Shown here: piece after piece, positions 1-8,103 of the stretch
Numbering within the stretch: position 1 is the first letter of the stretch
How the letters are laid out: each line of letters begins with the position of its first letter
Assembly: GCF_004331485.1 (NCBI RefSeq)
Contig: NZ_SJKD01000002.1
Location: 124,001-188,000, forward strand
Source of the DNA: Kribbella capetownensis
Lineage (GTDB): Bacteria > Actinomycetota > Actinomycetes > Propionibacteriales > Kribbellaceae
Length of the DNA: 64,000 bases
Direction: 5' to 3'
Notes under the pieces: generated by a model
The model's input: only the letters and a program-made list of their open reading frames with translations
Database searches by the model: none
What the model was told of the DNA's origin: nothing
Made by a program: the position numbers and the translations under genes

Positions 1-772
1 CGTCGCCGGGGCTCACATGACCGTGGCCATGCCCATGGCCATGCCCGTGTGTGGGCTCGGCGTCGAGGGTGAGTCGCTCGACCCGGTGCCGGAACTGGGT
101 GACGACGCGGTCGCGCTCCTCGTCGGACAATGGAGCCGGCGTCTCGGTCATGATGCTGCGCGTCGTGACGTCGGTGAAGCCCGCGCGGGTCAGCGCGTCG
201 GTCCAGCCGTACGGCATCGGCACTGTGCCCGGGAGCGACTCACGCATCGCCTTGAACCAGCGGTCCTGGGCGTGATCGAGCCGCAGTTCGAGTCCGGGCT
301 CGCCCACACCGAGGTCCCACGGCAGGCTGCGGGCCGGCAGTCCGCTCTCCGCGAGCGCCAGCCGACCGCCGGGTGCCAGAAGCGACGCCAGCGCGTCGAC
401 CGCCGCCTGCTGGTCGGCTGCGTGATGCACTGCGCCGGCAGCCCAGATCAGGTCCGCCGGTGCATCGATTGCCTTACGCAACGGCTCGGCGCCGTCATCC
501 ATAGACGCCAGCTCACACCTGACTGCGCCTGCGGTGTGCTCCCGGGCCTGCTCCAGTACGTCGGGGTCCGAGTCGATCGCCACCACGGTCGCACCGGCCG
601 TCAGAGCCTCTGCCAGTGCCTTGGCCATCCCGCCGCCGCCACAGCCGACGTCTACCGCCACCTGGTCGGTCTCGCGGACCAGACTGGTCGCCACCGTCCT
701 GTTCCAGCCCGCTTCCCCCTCTGCCGAAGCCCGCAACCGTCCAGCCTGCTCTGCCCAATCAATCTGCACCAT
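1..772 (-). CDS. class I SAM-dependent methyltransferase, 3' end cut off
   Basis: The reading frame starts at an ATG at 772 with a good GGAGG ribosome site just upstream and runs off the left edge of the window, so the C-terminus is missing. The N-terminal half has a Rossmann-type SAM site, VAVDVGCGGGGMAKAL (residues about 38-53), followed by an acidic strand end (VVAIDSDPDVL) and a post-motif region (ADLIWAAGAVHHAA). These are the marks of class I methyltransferases; the substrate cannot be told. The visible tail ends in five Gly-His pairs (GHGHGHGHGH) before VSPG, an unusual metal-binding-like tract for this family. The gene is divergent from the large regulator starting at 907, with about 135 bases between them. 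Confidence 0.8.
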   Translation of the reverse strand, partial: MVQIDWAEQAGRLRASAEGEAGWNRTVATSLVRETDQVAVDVGCGGGGMAKALAEALTAGATVVAIDSDPDVLEQAREHTAGAVRCELASMDDGAEPLRKAIDAPADLIWAAGAVHHAADQQAAVDALASLLAPGGRLALAESGLPARSLPWDLGVGEPGLELRLDHAQDRWFKAMRESLPGTVPMPYGWTDALTRAGFTDVTTRSIMTETPAPLSDEERDRVVTQFRHRVERLTLDAEPTHGHGHGHGHGHVSPGD

Positions 773-906
773 GCCTCCAGTCTCGGCCGCCGACCGTTGC
801 TTCACCTCATCCTTTTGCCAATCCGGCAACTAGATCAGGGCTGGCACGGTTGCGGCGTACCTCTGCAGGGTGCTGTCCTGTTGGGGATTCTGGGGAGGTG
901 AGGCGG

Positions 907-3900
907 GTGGAGTCTGGGACCGTGGGGCGGCCGCGGCTGGTGGCGTTGCTGGATGAGGGGGTTCAGCGACGGCTGCTGACCGTGGTGGCGGACGCCGGGT
1001 TCGGGAAGTCGACGCTGTTGGGCTCATGGGCGGCCGGACGAGCCTGTGCCTGGCACACCGTGCGCGCCGAGGACGGTTCGCTGTCCGCCATGGTGTCCGG
1101 CCTCGTCGGTGCGCTCCGGCGGCAAGTGCCCGAACTGGACACCATCCCGGCCGAGCTGCAGAGCCCTCGCGGACCGGACGCCGACGCCGAGCAGCAGACC
1201 AGAGCCCTCGCGTACGCTGCTCTGCTCGCCGACGCCTTGGACGCGAACCTCAGCAACGACCTGGTACTGGTCCTCGACGACCTGCACGAGCTGGACCCGG
1301 CCGCACCCGCGACCAAGCTCGTCGAGGGTCTGATCCGCACCGCTCCGCCGAACCTGCACGTGGTTGTTGCCTCCCGCACCCCGATGCCCTTCGGGATCGA
1401 CCGGCTCCGCGGCCGCGGCCAGGTGCTGGAGATTGACGCCACCGCTCTCGCGTTCACAGTCGCCGAGACCCTCGCCGTACTGGAGAACGTTCTCGGCGAT
1501 GGCACTGAGGATCTTGCCGAACCACTCCAGTCTGCGGTCCACGGCTGGCCGGCCGCCGTACGTCTCGCCGTGGAAGCACTGCGGACCGCACCCGCCGACC
1601 AGCGCGCCACCCGATTGCGCCGGGCTCTGCGCTCGGACGGCCCGCTCTACGACTACCTAGCCGAGGAGGTCTTCGCGGCCGAGCCTCCTGCGGTACGACG
1701 CCTGGTCGCCGGCGTGGCTGTATTACCAAGGTTCGGTGCGGAGCTGTGCAAGGCGATCGGACTCACCGACAGCGCGGAAACGCTGCAGCAGCTCCGCACG
1801 CGCGGACTGCTCGTGTCTGCCGGTGAGGACGACGGCTACGAGCTCAATCCGCTGGTGAAGAACTTCGCCACCGACAGACTGGTCGTCGACGATCAGGAGC
1901 TGACCGAGCTGTCGCTGCGAGCGGGGCAGTGGTTCGAGTCGGTGGGCGAGCATCGCGACGCCCTGGCGTGCTACCAGGCCGTCGACGCGGCGAGGGCGGC
2001 CCGCATGCTGACCGAACGCGGGCAGGCGATGGTCAGCGGCGGCATGGCAGAGACCGTGGTCGCGGCCGTCGGCGCGCTGCCCGCTGAGCTGCGCGACGCC
2101 GCGATGGACCAGCTGGAAGGGGAAGCCCGGCAGGTCCTCGGTGACTGGCAGGGTGCGATGGAGTGCTTCGACCGGATCATCGAGCCGGAGGGCGAGATCC
2201 CGGTCGCCATCGCCTGGCGGCTGGGGCTGATCCATCACCTGCGCGGCCAGACCGACGTGGCGATCGCGACGTACCAGCGTGGACGGATCGACGGGCGACA
2301 CCCGACGGACGAGGCGCTCCTGCAAGCCTGGTGGGCTGGTGCGCACTGGCTGCGTGGCGAGTTCGAGGAGTGCCGCGCGCTCATCACCGCGGCGTACGAG
2401 ACCGCCAAGGTCTCCGGCGACGACAGGGCACTGGCGATCGTGCACACCGTCCTCGCGATGCTGGCCGCGGTGGACAGCGACCCGCGCGGCAACTCCTCCC
2501 ACTACGTGCGGGCGCTCGAACATGCGGAGCGTGCGGGTGACCTGCTGCAGGCGATCCGGATCCGGGTGAACCGCTCCTCGCACCACATCTCCGAAGGCGA
2601 CTACGCACTCGGCCTGCAGGAGCTGGACATCGCGCTGGAGCTCGCAGATCGCGCCGGCTTCGCGGTGTTCCGGGCGCTGGCGTTGAACAACCGCGGCGAG
2701 GCGCTGCTCCGACTCGGTCGGCTGGACGAGGCCATCGGCGAGCTGGAGGCGTCCCGCGCGCTCTACCAGAAGCTCGAGTCCAAGCGCGTCGCTCAGCCGC
2801 TGTCGGTCCTGGGCGAGGTGTATCGCCAGCGTGGTGACCGCGCCCTGGCCAGAGCCTGTTTCGAAGAGGCCATCCCGATGGCCGAGGAGACCAGGGACAT
2901 GCAGTCCCTCGTACCGTCGCTGGCCGGCCTGGCCAGGGTCCTAGCAGTGGAGGAGCCGGAGCGAGCCGCTGAGCTGGCCGCGCTGGCACGTCAGGCCGTC
3001 GACTACGGCCCGGTTCTCGGACTCTCCGGTGCACTGGTCGCTCTCGGCTGGGTCACCCTGCACGCGGGCAACCAGACCGGGGCGGCGGCCACTGCGGCGG
3101 AGGCTGCCGCGATCAGCCGCAAGCGCCGCGACCGGGCTGGTCTCGCCGACGCACTGGAGCTGTACGCCGCAGCGGGCGGTGGCGAGGTCCTGCACGAGGT
3201 GTTGAACATCCGCAGAGAGTTGGGCGACCAGCTGGGAGAGGCGCGGGCCGAGCTGATGCTTGCCGGGCGCACCAATGGTCCTGAAGGCCGTGAGCTGGCG
3301 CTGCGCGCCCACCAGCAATTCCTGGCGGCCGGCGCGACGCGCTACGCGGCAGCCGCGCTGGCGACAAGTGACGCGACCGGTCCGGCGCCGGTCCGCATCG
3401 AGTGCCTCGGCGGCTTCCGCGTCCTGCGGGCCGGCAAGGCGATCCAGCTCGGTGAGTGGCCTTCGAAGAAGGCACGCGACCTGCTGAAGATTCTGGTCGC
3501 CCGCCGCTGCCATCCGGTCGCCCGCGTCCAGTTGCTGGATCTGCTCTGGCCGGACCAGGACGAGTCGGTCGCCTCACCACGCCTCTCGGTAGCGCTCTCG
3601 ACCGTCCGCTCCGTGCTGGACCCGAACAAGAGGTACCCGCCGGACGGCTTCGTCGGAGCGGACCGCGCGACGATCTGGCTGGATGGTGAGCAAACGGCCG
3701 TGGACGTGGAGCTGTTCCTGCACGACGCGCGGGAGGGCCTCAACACGGGCGATCTACGGTTGCTGCGCGCGGCCGAGGCGGCGTACAGCGGGGACTTCCT
3801 GGAGGAGGACGTGTTCGCGGACTGGGCTGCCGGGATGCGGGAGGAGGCGCGGGCGCTCTACGTCCGGGTGGCGCGGGTGCTGGCCGAGCGCGGCCGGCGT

Positions 3901-4104
3901 GACCCCGACGCGGCGGCCGGCTACCTGCTGCGGATCCTGCAGCGGGACCAGTACGACGAGCGCGCGCATCTGGGCCTGGTGTCGGCGTTCCAGGCGAGTG
4001 GTGCGCACGGCGAGGCCCGTCGGGCGTACCGCACCTACGTGCAGCGGATGGCAGAGCTCGAGGTCGAGCCGGCGCCCTGTCCGGGCGTGCCGACCCGGCT
4101 TTAA
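907..4104 (+). CDS. STAND ATPase/TPR regulator with C-terminal SARP (wHTH-BTAD) domain
   Basis: A protein of about 1065 residues. The GTG at 907 is chosen because a GGGGAGG site (892-898) lies 8 bases upstream; the frame stays open further upstream but that part is antisense to the methyltransferase and its promoter region. Near the N-terminus is a Walker A motif (AGFGKSTLL, about residues 30-38) and a Walker B strand (LVLVLDDLHELD). A long helical, TPR-like middle follows. The last 240 residues contain an OmpR-type winged helix (VRIECLGGFRVLRAGKAI, then KKARDLLKILVARR) and a bacterial transcriptional activator domain. The order ATPase-TPR-DNA-binding is the reverse of AfsR and resembles MalT-like proteins with the LuxR domain swapped for a SARP domain. 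Likely a DNA-binding activator switched by nucleotide and an unknown ligand; target genes are not evident. Confidence 0.85.
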   Translation: MESGTVGRPRLVALLDEGVQRRLLTVVADAGFGKSTLLGSWAAGRACAWHTVRAEDGSLSAMVSGLVGALRRQVPELDTIPAELQSPRGPDADAEQQTRALAYAALLADALDANLSNDLVLVLDDLHELDPAAPATKLVEGLIRTAPPNLHVVVASRTPMPFGIDRLRGRGQVLEIDATALAFTVAETLAVLENVLGDGTEDLAEPLQSAVHGWPAAVRLAVEALRTAPADQRATRLRRALRSDGPLYDYLAEEVFAAEPPAVRRLVAGVAVLPRFGAELCKAIGLTDSAETLQQLRTRGLLVSAGEDDGYELNPLVKNFATDRLVVDDQELTELSLRAGQWFESVGEHRDALACYQAVDAARAARMLTERGQAMVSGGMAETVVAAVGALPAELRDAAMDQLEGEARQVLGDWQGAMECFDRIIEPEGEIPVAIAWRLGLIHHLRGQTDVAIATYQRGRIDGRHPTDEALLQAWWAGAHWLRGEFEECRALITAAYETAKVSGDDRALAIVHTVLAMLAAVDSDPRGNSSHYVRALEHAERAGDLLQAIRIRVNRSSHHISEGDYALGLQELDIALELADRAGFAVFRALALNNRGEALLRLGRLDEAIGELEASRALYQKLESKRVAQPLSVLGEVYRQRGDRALARACFEEAIPMAEETRDMQSLVPSLAGLARVLAVEEPERAAELAALARQAVDYGPVLGLSGALVALGWVTLHAGNQTGAAATAAEAAAISRKRRDRAGLADALELYAAAGGGEVLHEVLNIRRELGDQLGEARAELMLAGRTNGPEGRELALRAHQQFLAAGATRYAAAALATSDATGPAPVRIECLGGFRVLRAGKAIQLGEWPSKKARDLLKILVARRCHPVARVQLLDLLWPDQDESVASPRLSVALSTVRSVLDPNKRYPPDGFVGADRATIWLDGEQTAVDVELFLHDAREGLNTGDLRLLRAAEAAYSGDFLEEDVFADWAAGMREEARALYVRVARVLAERGRRDPDAAAGYLLRILQRDQYDERAHLGLVSAFQASGAHGEARRAYRTYVQRMAELEVEPAPCPGVPTRL

Positions 4105-4137
4105 GGCTGCCTGAAGGTTCCGCCACACCATCTGAGG

Positions 4138-4488
4138 ATGGCTGCGCCGGTGCACAACCCTGTGGTGGTCCGCGAGTTCGGGGACGCGGGTCATCCCGGT
4201 CGCGACTACCGCACCGAACCCGGTATGCCGGTCAGGGCGACCCTGGCCGGTGTGGTGGTCCAGGCCGGTGCCGGTGAGGTTGTGGTCGAGTCGAACGCCA
4301 TCTGGCACGTGTACGAGCATCTGGGCGATGTCACGGTCAGCCAGGGGGAGACCGTGGAGACAGGGGACCGGCTGGGGGCGGCAACCGGTACCTACCTGCA
4401 CTACGAGGAGCGGGTGGCGCCGTACGAGGCCGACGGCCACCGGAGTCCGCAGTTCGACCTGCACACGAATGCGCGGCGCTACGGTTGA
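4138..4488 (+). CDS. LytM/M23-like small protein without signal peptide
   Basis: A 116-residue protein starting at ATG 4138. It matches the M23 (LytM) fold in outline: HPGRD (the HxxxD zinc pair), GMPVRATLAGVVVQAG (the first strands), VYEHLGD (the His-containing strand), V..GDRLGAATGTYLHYEE (the end strand). In active enzymes the last motif is HxH; here it reads YLH, so the first of the two histidines, thought to be catalytic, is Tyr while the zinc-binding one is kept. There is no signal peptide or membrane segment, and the protein is shorter than most secreted endopeptidases. It ends three bases before the next start, so the two genes are probably co-transcribed. Either a cytoplasmic non-peptidase member of the fold or a protein of another use. 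Confidence 0.6.
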   Translation: MAAPVHNPVVVREFGDAGHPGRDYRTEPGMPVRATLAGVVVQAGAGEVVVESNAIWHVYEHLGDVTVSQGETVETGDRLGAATGTYLHYEERVAPYEADGHRSPQFDLHTNARRYG

Positions 4489-4491
4489 GCC

Positions 4492-4968
4492 GTGATCACG
4501 CCCTTCCAGACCGCCCGCCTGGCGATGCTCCCGCTGAAGGTCGAGTACGCCGGGCAGATGGCCAAGGTGCTGGCCGATCCGGCGCTCTACACCTTCATCG
4601 GTGGTGAACCGCCGACGCTGGAGCGCATCGAGGCCCGCTACCGGCGCCAACTCGAGGGACCGGGGCGTCCCGATGAGCAATGGCTCAACTGGGTGATCCA
4701 GCACGACGACGTGCTCGTCGGCTACGTGCAAGCGACCGTCACCGGCAGTACCGCGGAGATCGCCTGGGTCATCGGCACCGAGTGGCAGGGGCGCGGCTAC
4801 GCGAAGGAGGCCGCTCAGGGCCTGGTCGCCTGGCTGAACGCGCAGGGCATGAAGCGCATCATCGCCCACGTCCACCCGGACCACGCCGCCTCGGCAGCAG
4901 TCACCAAGGCCGCCGGTCTCACCCGCACGGACGAGCTGGACGACGGCGAGTACCTCTGGACGACATGA
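4492..4968 (+). CDS. GNAT family N-acetyltransferase
   Basis: A 158-residue protein starting at GTG 4492, three bases after the stop of the preceding gene. It is a RimJ/RimL-like GNAT: an N-terminal substrate region (TARLAMLPLKVEYA), the central strand (AEIAWVIGTEWQGRGYAKEAAQGLVAWL) with the acetyl-CoA-binding Q-G-R-G-Y-A loop at about residues 100-105, and a C-terminal HPDHAASAAVTKAAGLTRT segment typical of the last strand-helix unit. It would transfer an acetyl group from acetyl-CoA to an amine; the acceptor is unknown. A strong hairpin (4969-5005) directly after the stop probably ends the transcript and also that of the convergent cold-shock gene. Confidence 0.85.
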   Translation: MITPFQTARLAMLPLKVEYAGQMAKVLADPALYTFIGGEPPTLERIEARYRRQLEGPGRPDEQWLNWVIQHDDVLVGYVQATVTGSTAEIAWVIGTEWQGRGYAKEAAQGLVAWLNAQGMKRIIAHVHPDHAASAAVTKAAGLTRTDELDDGEYLWTT

Positions 4969-5005
4969 CAGCAGCCCCCGACCGAAGATCGGCCGGGGGC
5001 TGCTG
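4969..5005. terminator. bidirectional hairpin between GNAT and csp genes
   Basis: A 16-base stem (CAGCAGCCCCCGACCG with its near-perfect complement, one mismatch) around an AAGA-type loop lies between two convergent stop codons. It has no long T run, as is usual in high-GC actinobacteria. Confidence 0.75.
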
Positions 5006-5015
5006 GGTGCTCAGG

Positions 5016-5219
5016 TCAGAGCGGGCGGACGTTCTCCGCTTGCGGGCCCTTCGGGCCCTGGGTCAGCTCGAACTCGACCTTCTGGTTCTCGTCCAGCGAG
5101 CGGTAGCCGCTCGACGCGATCGCCGAGTAGTGCACGAACACGTCGGCGCCGCCGTCATCCTGGGAGATGAAGCCGAAGCCCTTCTCGCTGTTGAACCACT
5201 TCACTGTGCCGCTAGCCAT
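5016..5219 (-). CDS. cspA: cold-shock protein CspA-type
   Basis: A 67-residue cold-shock domain protein starting at ATG 5219 ([20 protein letters not shown]), with an AAGGA ribosome site upstream. RNP1 (KGFGFI, residues 14-19) and RNP2 (VFVHYSAI, about residues 27-34) are both intact, as is the C-terminal [10 protein letters not shown]. Proteins of this family bind single-stranded RNA or DNA and act as RNA chaperones; in actinobacteria several paralogues are normal and some are made at all temperatures. The reading frame extends further upstream, but all homologues begin at this Met. The long leader contains a terminator-like hairpin (5309-5336), which may control expression. The paralogue number in this genome cannot be judged, so the A suffix is only a family label. 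Confidence 0.95.
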   Translation of the reverse strand: MASGTVKWFNSEKGFGFISQDDGGADVFVHYSAIASSGYRSLDENQKVEFELTQGPKGPQAENVRPL

Positions 5220-5308
5220 GATCTTGTCCTTCTGTGGGTCCTGATGGGTGTCGGTTGCCGCAACCAGCCCTCCCACACAAGGCCTCGATCAGGCCCGGAA
5301 TGAGAAAA

Positions 5309-5336
5309 CGCCCGGCGGATCACAAATCCGCGGGCG
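5309..5336 (-). promoter_or_regulatory. hairpin with T-run in the csp leader (possible attenuator)
   Basis: Read on the minus strand, a stem of 11 base pairs (CGCCCGCGGAT against ATCCGCCGGGCG, one bulged G) with a TTGTG loop is followed at once by TTTTCTC. It lies about 90 bases upstream of the cold-shock start. It looks like an intrinsic terminator, yet the only gene behind it is the convergently read cspA itself, so it either sits in the leader RNA as an attenuator or thermosensor-like element, or ends an unseen short transcript. Confidence 0.55.
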
Positions 5337-5408
5337 TCTTGAACGTACGTGGAACTGCAAAACTGCAACCGCTGGAAACCGTAGCACACCTAAAGCTCTG
5401 GGGCGCGA

Positions 5409-6812
5409 TCACCAGGAGCCACGGTGGTCGGGTACGAACAGGGTCAGCGGCAGGATCAGCAGCAGGACGACGGCGAAGACGACGAAGCTGTTGGCCTGCG
5501 CCAGGCCGCCGTTCTGGGCGTGCGCCAGCAGCGCGGTCGTGATCGAGACCGCGACGATGCCACCGGACTGCCGGAACATCCCGCGCAACCCGGCGATCGC
5601 CGAGATCTGCGCCGGCGCCAGTTGCAGACTCGCGTTGTTCGACGCCGGAATCGACAACCCCATCCCGATTCCGGTGATCCCCGCCGCCAGCGCCAGCCAG
5701 GCGTACGGCGTCAACCCGTGCGGAGCCACCGACATCACGGTCATCCCGGCCGCGACCAGCACGAACCCACCGATCATCGGCGTCCGGTACCCGGTCCGGC
5801 GCAGCGCGAAGACGGCCAGGCCGGCCACACAGATCATCCCGACGGCCCTTGCCGTGAGCAACGTTCCGGCCTGGAGCGGCTGGATCCCGTACCGCGATTC
5901 GGCATAGAGCGGAACCAGCGCGCCGAAGCCCAGCACGGCGGCGCCGAACAGGAAGTTGATCGCGTTCATCGCCCCGAAGCCACGCCCGCGCAACAACGAG
6001 ATCGGGATGAACGGCGCGGCCCGGCGGTTCGCGTGCCGGACGAACAGGACGCCGAGCACGATCGCGATCACCTCGGCGCCGATGAAGAACGGGTCGGCGG
6101 GCGTCGCGCCGTTCCCGCCGAGCAGTGTGATCCCGTACATCCCGAACAGAATGGTCAGCCCCAGCAGTACGGCGCCGACGCCGTCGACCCGGGCAGCACG
6201 CTGCGGCACACTGCGCGGGATGAACCGCAGGCCGAGCACGATCAGCAGGACGCCGATCGGCACGTTGACGATGAAGATCTCCCGCCAGGACCAGTAGGTG
6301 ACGATGATGCCGCCGATGATCGGGCCGAGGATGCCGCCGATCGGGAAGATCGAGGTGAACATGCCGATCGCGCGGTCCCGGTCGCGGCCGAACTGTTCGG
6401 ACACGATGCCGGTCGCGGTCGGCATGAAGGCGCCGCCGCCGATCGCCTGCAGGCCGCGGAACACCACCAGCAGGTAGATGTTGTCGGCCAGGCTGCACAG
6501 CAGCGACGCGACGGTGAAGAGCACCGCCGCGCCGAGGAAGATCCGCCGCCGGCCGAACTGGTCACCGAGCCGGCCGGCCAGCGGCATCACGATGATCTGG
6601 CCCAGCGCGTAGATGGTGATCGTCCAGCCGCTCCACGTCAGCTCCGCGTTCAGGTCGCCGCGGATGGCGTTGAGCGCGGTCGCCACTATGGTCTGATCAA
6701 TCGAGGCCATCAGGAGAGCGATCGAGACGATGCCGAAGACCACTCGCCGGTGGGCCAGTGGCTCGTCCGCGGCCGGTTCGGCGATCTGCTGGGGTGCACC
6801 CGACGATTCCAT
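5409..6812 (-). CDS. DHA2-type MFS drug efflux transporter
   Basis: A 467-residue membrane protein starting at ATG 6812 (MESSGAPQQIAEPAADEP), with about 14 hydrophobic segments as in the EmrB/QacA (DHA2) group. Motif A (GRLGDQFGRRRIFLG) follows the second segment and motif C (GGILGPIIGG) lies in the fifth segment, the signature of drug/proton antiporters. The first helix carries the DHA2 hallmark SIDQTIVATALNAI. It is divergent from a MarR gene with only 46 bases between the starts, and a 20-base palindrome covers this gap, so it is very likely repressed by that regulator. The substrate cannot be read from the sequence. The C-terminus is short, ending in VPDHRGSW. Confidence 0.9.
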   Translation of the reverse strand: MESSGAPQQIAEPAADEPLAHRRVVFGIVSIALLMASIDQTIVATALNAIRGDLNAELTWSGWTITIYALGQIIVMPLAGRLGDQFGRRRIFLGAAVLFTVASLLCSLADNIYLLVVFRGLQAIGGGAFMPTATGIVSEQFGRDRDRAIGMFTSIFPIGGILGPIIGGIIVTYWSWREIFIVNVPIGVLLIVLGLRFIPRSVPQRAARVDGVGAVLLGLTILFGMYGITLLGGNGATPADPFFIGAEVIAIVLGVLFVRHANRRAAPFIPISLLRGRGFGAMNAINFLFGAAVLGFGALVPLYAESRYGIQPLQAGTLLTARAVGMICVAGLAVFALRRTGYRTPMIGGFVLVAAGMTVMSVAPHGLTPYAWLALAAGITGIGMGLSIPASNNASLQLAPAQISAIAGLRGMFRQSGGIVAVSITTALLAHAQNGGLAQANSFVVFAVVLLLILPLTLFVPDHRGSW

Positions 6813-6827
6813 CGATGAACAGATTAC

Positions 6828-6847
6828 ATTGCTTGCCGGCAGGCAAT
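6828..6847. promoter_or_regulatory. MarR-type operator palindrome between MFS and MarR genes
   Basis: ATTGCTTGCCGGCAGGCAAT is a 20-base inverted repeat with a single mismatched pair. It sits in the 46-base divergent gap, 16 bases from the MFS start and 12 from the marR start. Length, symmetry and place fit an operator that controls both genes. Confidence 0.75.
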
Positions 6848-6858
6848 AAAGGGGTGAC

Positions 6859-7296
6859 ATGACGGACACCGAGACGTTGAGCCGGCTCCGCGGCGTGATC
6901 TCCAGGCTCGCGCGGGAGCTCAACGCCACGGCCACCGGCGAAGGGCTGACGCCGACCCAGGCGTCCGTGCTGGGCCTGATCGCGTTCCGCGGTCCGCTCG
7001 GCCTGACCGAGCTGGCGCAGCTCGAGGGCGTCAACCCGACGATGCTGTCGCGAGTGGTCGGTCGGCTGACGGAGCTCGCCCTGATCCAGCGCGACCCGAA
7101 CCCGGAGGACCTGCGGGTGATCCAGGTCGAGGCGACCGAGGCCGGGCGTGAGGTGCACGAGCGGGTCAAACTGCTGCGCACCGAGGCGATCGGTGCCTGC
7201 CTCGATGAGCTCCCGGACAAGTCGGTTCGGCAGATCATCGACGCGCTGCCGGCGTTGGAGGAGCTCGCCCTGGCCCTCCGCGCGACCCACTCCTAG
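6859..7296 (+). CDS. MarR family transcriptional regulator
   Basis: A 145-residue regulator starting at ATG 6859 behind an AAAGGGG ribosome site. The winged helix is clear: TPTQASVLGLIAFRGPLGLTEL, then the recognition helix VNPTMLSRVVGRLTELALI and the wing RDPNPEDLRVIQVEAT. Helices at both ends give the family's dimer contact. MarR proteins usually repress a divergent efflux gene and let go when a phenolic or other drug-like ligand binds; the divergent DHA2 transporter and shared palindrome fit this exactly. The stop codon overlaps by three bases the stop of the convergent kinase gene. Confidence 0.92.
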   Translation: MTDTETLSRLRGVISRLARELNATATGEGLTPTQASVLGLIAFRGPLGLTELAQLEGVNPTMLSRVVGRLTELALIQRDPNPEDLRVIQVEATEAGREVHERVKLLRTEAIGACLDELPDKSVRQIIDALPALEELALALRATHS

Positions 7297-8075
7297 TGCG
7301 TGACGAGTAGCCCATCGACAGCGTCGTACGCGTCGGGTGTCCCGGACCAAGTCTCGGCGCACCCGGAGGTGCCGCACTCGCAGGCGAACGGGTACGGCGG
7401 CAGCTCCGCCAGTCCGATGTCCGCCTGCCACAGTCGTCCCTGACGACAGGCCGCGGCGTTCTCGAACTGCCGCTGCGCGCTCAACGCCGTACCTGCAGGT
7501 AGCCGGCGCGGCTCGCCCAGTGCTGACTCCACCCCACGAGCGATCCGGGCCCAATCCGGCGTGGCTGACACCTCGATGAGCGTCCGCCCGTACTCCGCCG
7601 CCTCACGCCGTACCAGCTCAGCCAGTACGGCGTCCCGCGCCAGCAGACCCTCTAGCCGGGCGCGCCCCGCCGGATCATGCGCCCGCGCCAGCCGCTCCTC
7701 CCGCGCCCGCCGCGTCTGCTCCGCATTCGGCACCAACCACGCCGCTGCCAGGACCGACTCATCGGCCATCGACGGATATAGCTGCGGTCCCTCCACCAGA
7801 GCCGGTACGTCGCCCAGCCCGCGCGAGCGCACGTCCTCGGCAACGAGCTCCAGCCGCGTCCGCGCGATCCGCACGAACGCTTCGGCGGCGTACTCCGGCC
7901 CCTCGGCCAGATCCTCAGCCAGCGACCGCATCGGTGGCATCCGCCCGACATGGTCGTACGTCCACAGGTCCACCGGATGCAGCGGCAGGTCGGAGCGTCG
8001 CGCAAGGTCCCGCGCGATCGTCGACTTCCCCGCTCCCGGCGCCCCGCCGATCCACACCATCCGTGGCCAGGTCAT
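7293..8075 (-). CDS. P-loop kinase-like protein with C-terminal Cys cluster
   Basis: A 260-residue protein starting at ATG 8075; a TTG 21 bases further upstream is in frame but less likely. The Walker A motif is GGAPGAGKSTIARDLA (residues 9-24), as in gluconate/chloramphenicol-type small-molecule kinases, followed by DLWTYDHVGRM where such enzymes bind the acceptor, a VEGPQLYPS strand, and an arginine-rich lid (RRAREERLARAHD). The last 35 residues hold CECGTSGCAETW, a compact cysteine cluster that could hold zinc and is found as a tail on several otherwise unrelated actinobacterial proteins. Its phosphate acceptor is unknown. It ends inside the stop of marR and is divergent from the sigma factor gene by 28 bases. 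Confidence 0.75.
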   Translation of the reverse strand: MTWPRMVWIGGAPGAGKSTIARDLARRSDLPLHPVDLWTYDHVGRMPPMRSLAEDLAEGPEYAAEAFVRIARTRLELVAEDVRSRGLGDVPALVEGPQLYPSMADESVLAAAWLVPNAEQTRRAREERLARAHDPAGRARLEGLLARDAVLAELVRREAAEYGRTLIEVSATPDWARIARGVESALGEPRRLPAGTALSAQRQFENAAACRQGRLWQADIGLAELPPYPFACECGTSGCAETWSGTPDAYDAVDGLLVTH

Positions 8076-8103
8076 CGCCCCATCCTGCCAACACAATGGT
8101 GCA

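Noticed and set aside
616..906. Upstream extension of the SARP regulator
   Set aside because: It overlaps the divergent methyltransferase and its promoter; the GTG at 907 has an ideal ribosome site.
6813..7238. Upstream extension of the MFS protein through the MarR gene
   Set aside because: It would be antisense to MarR; the ATG at 6812 follows the operator and matches the family start.
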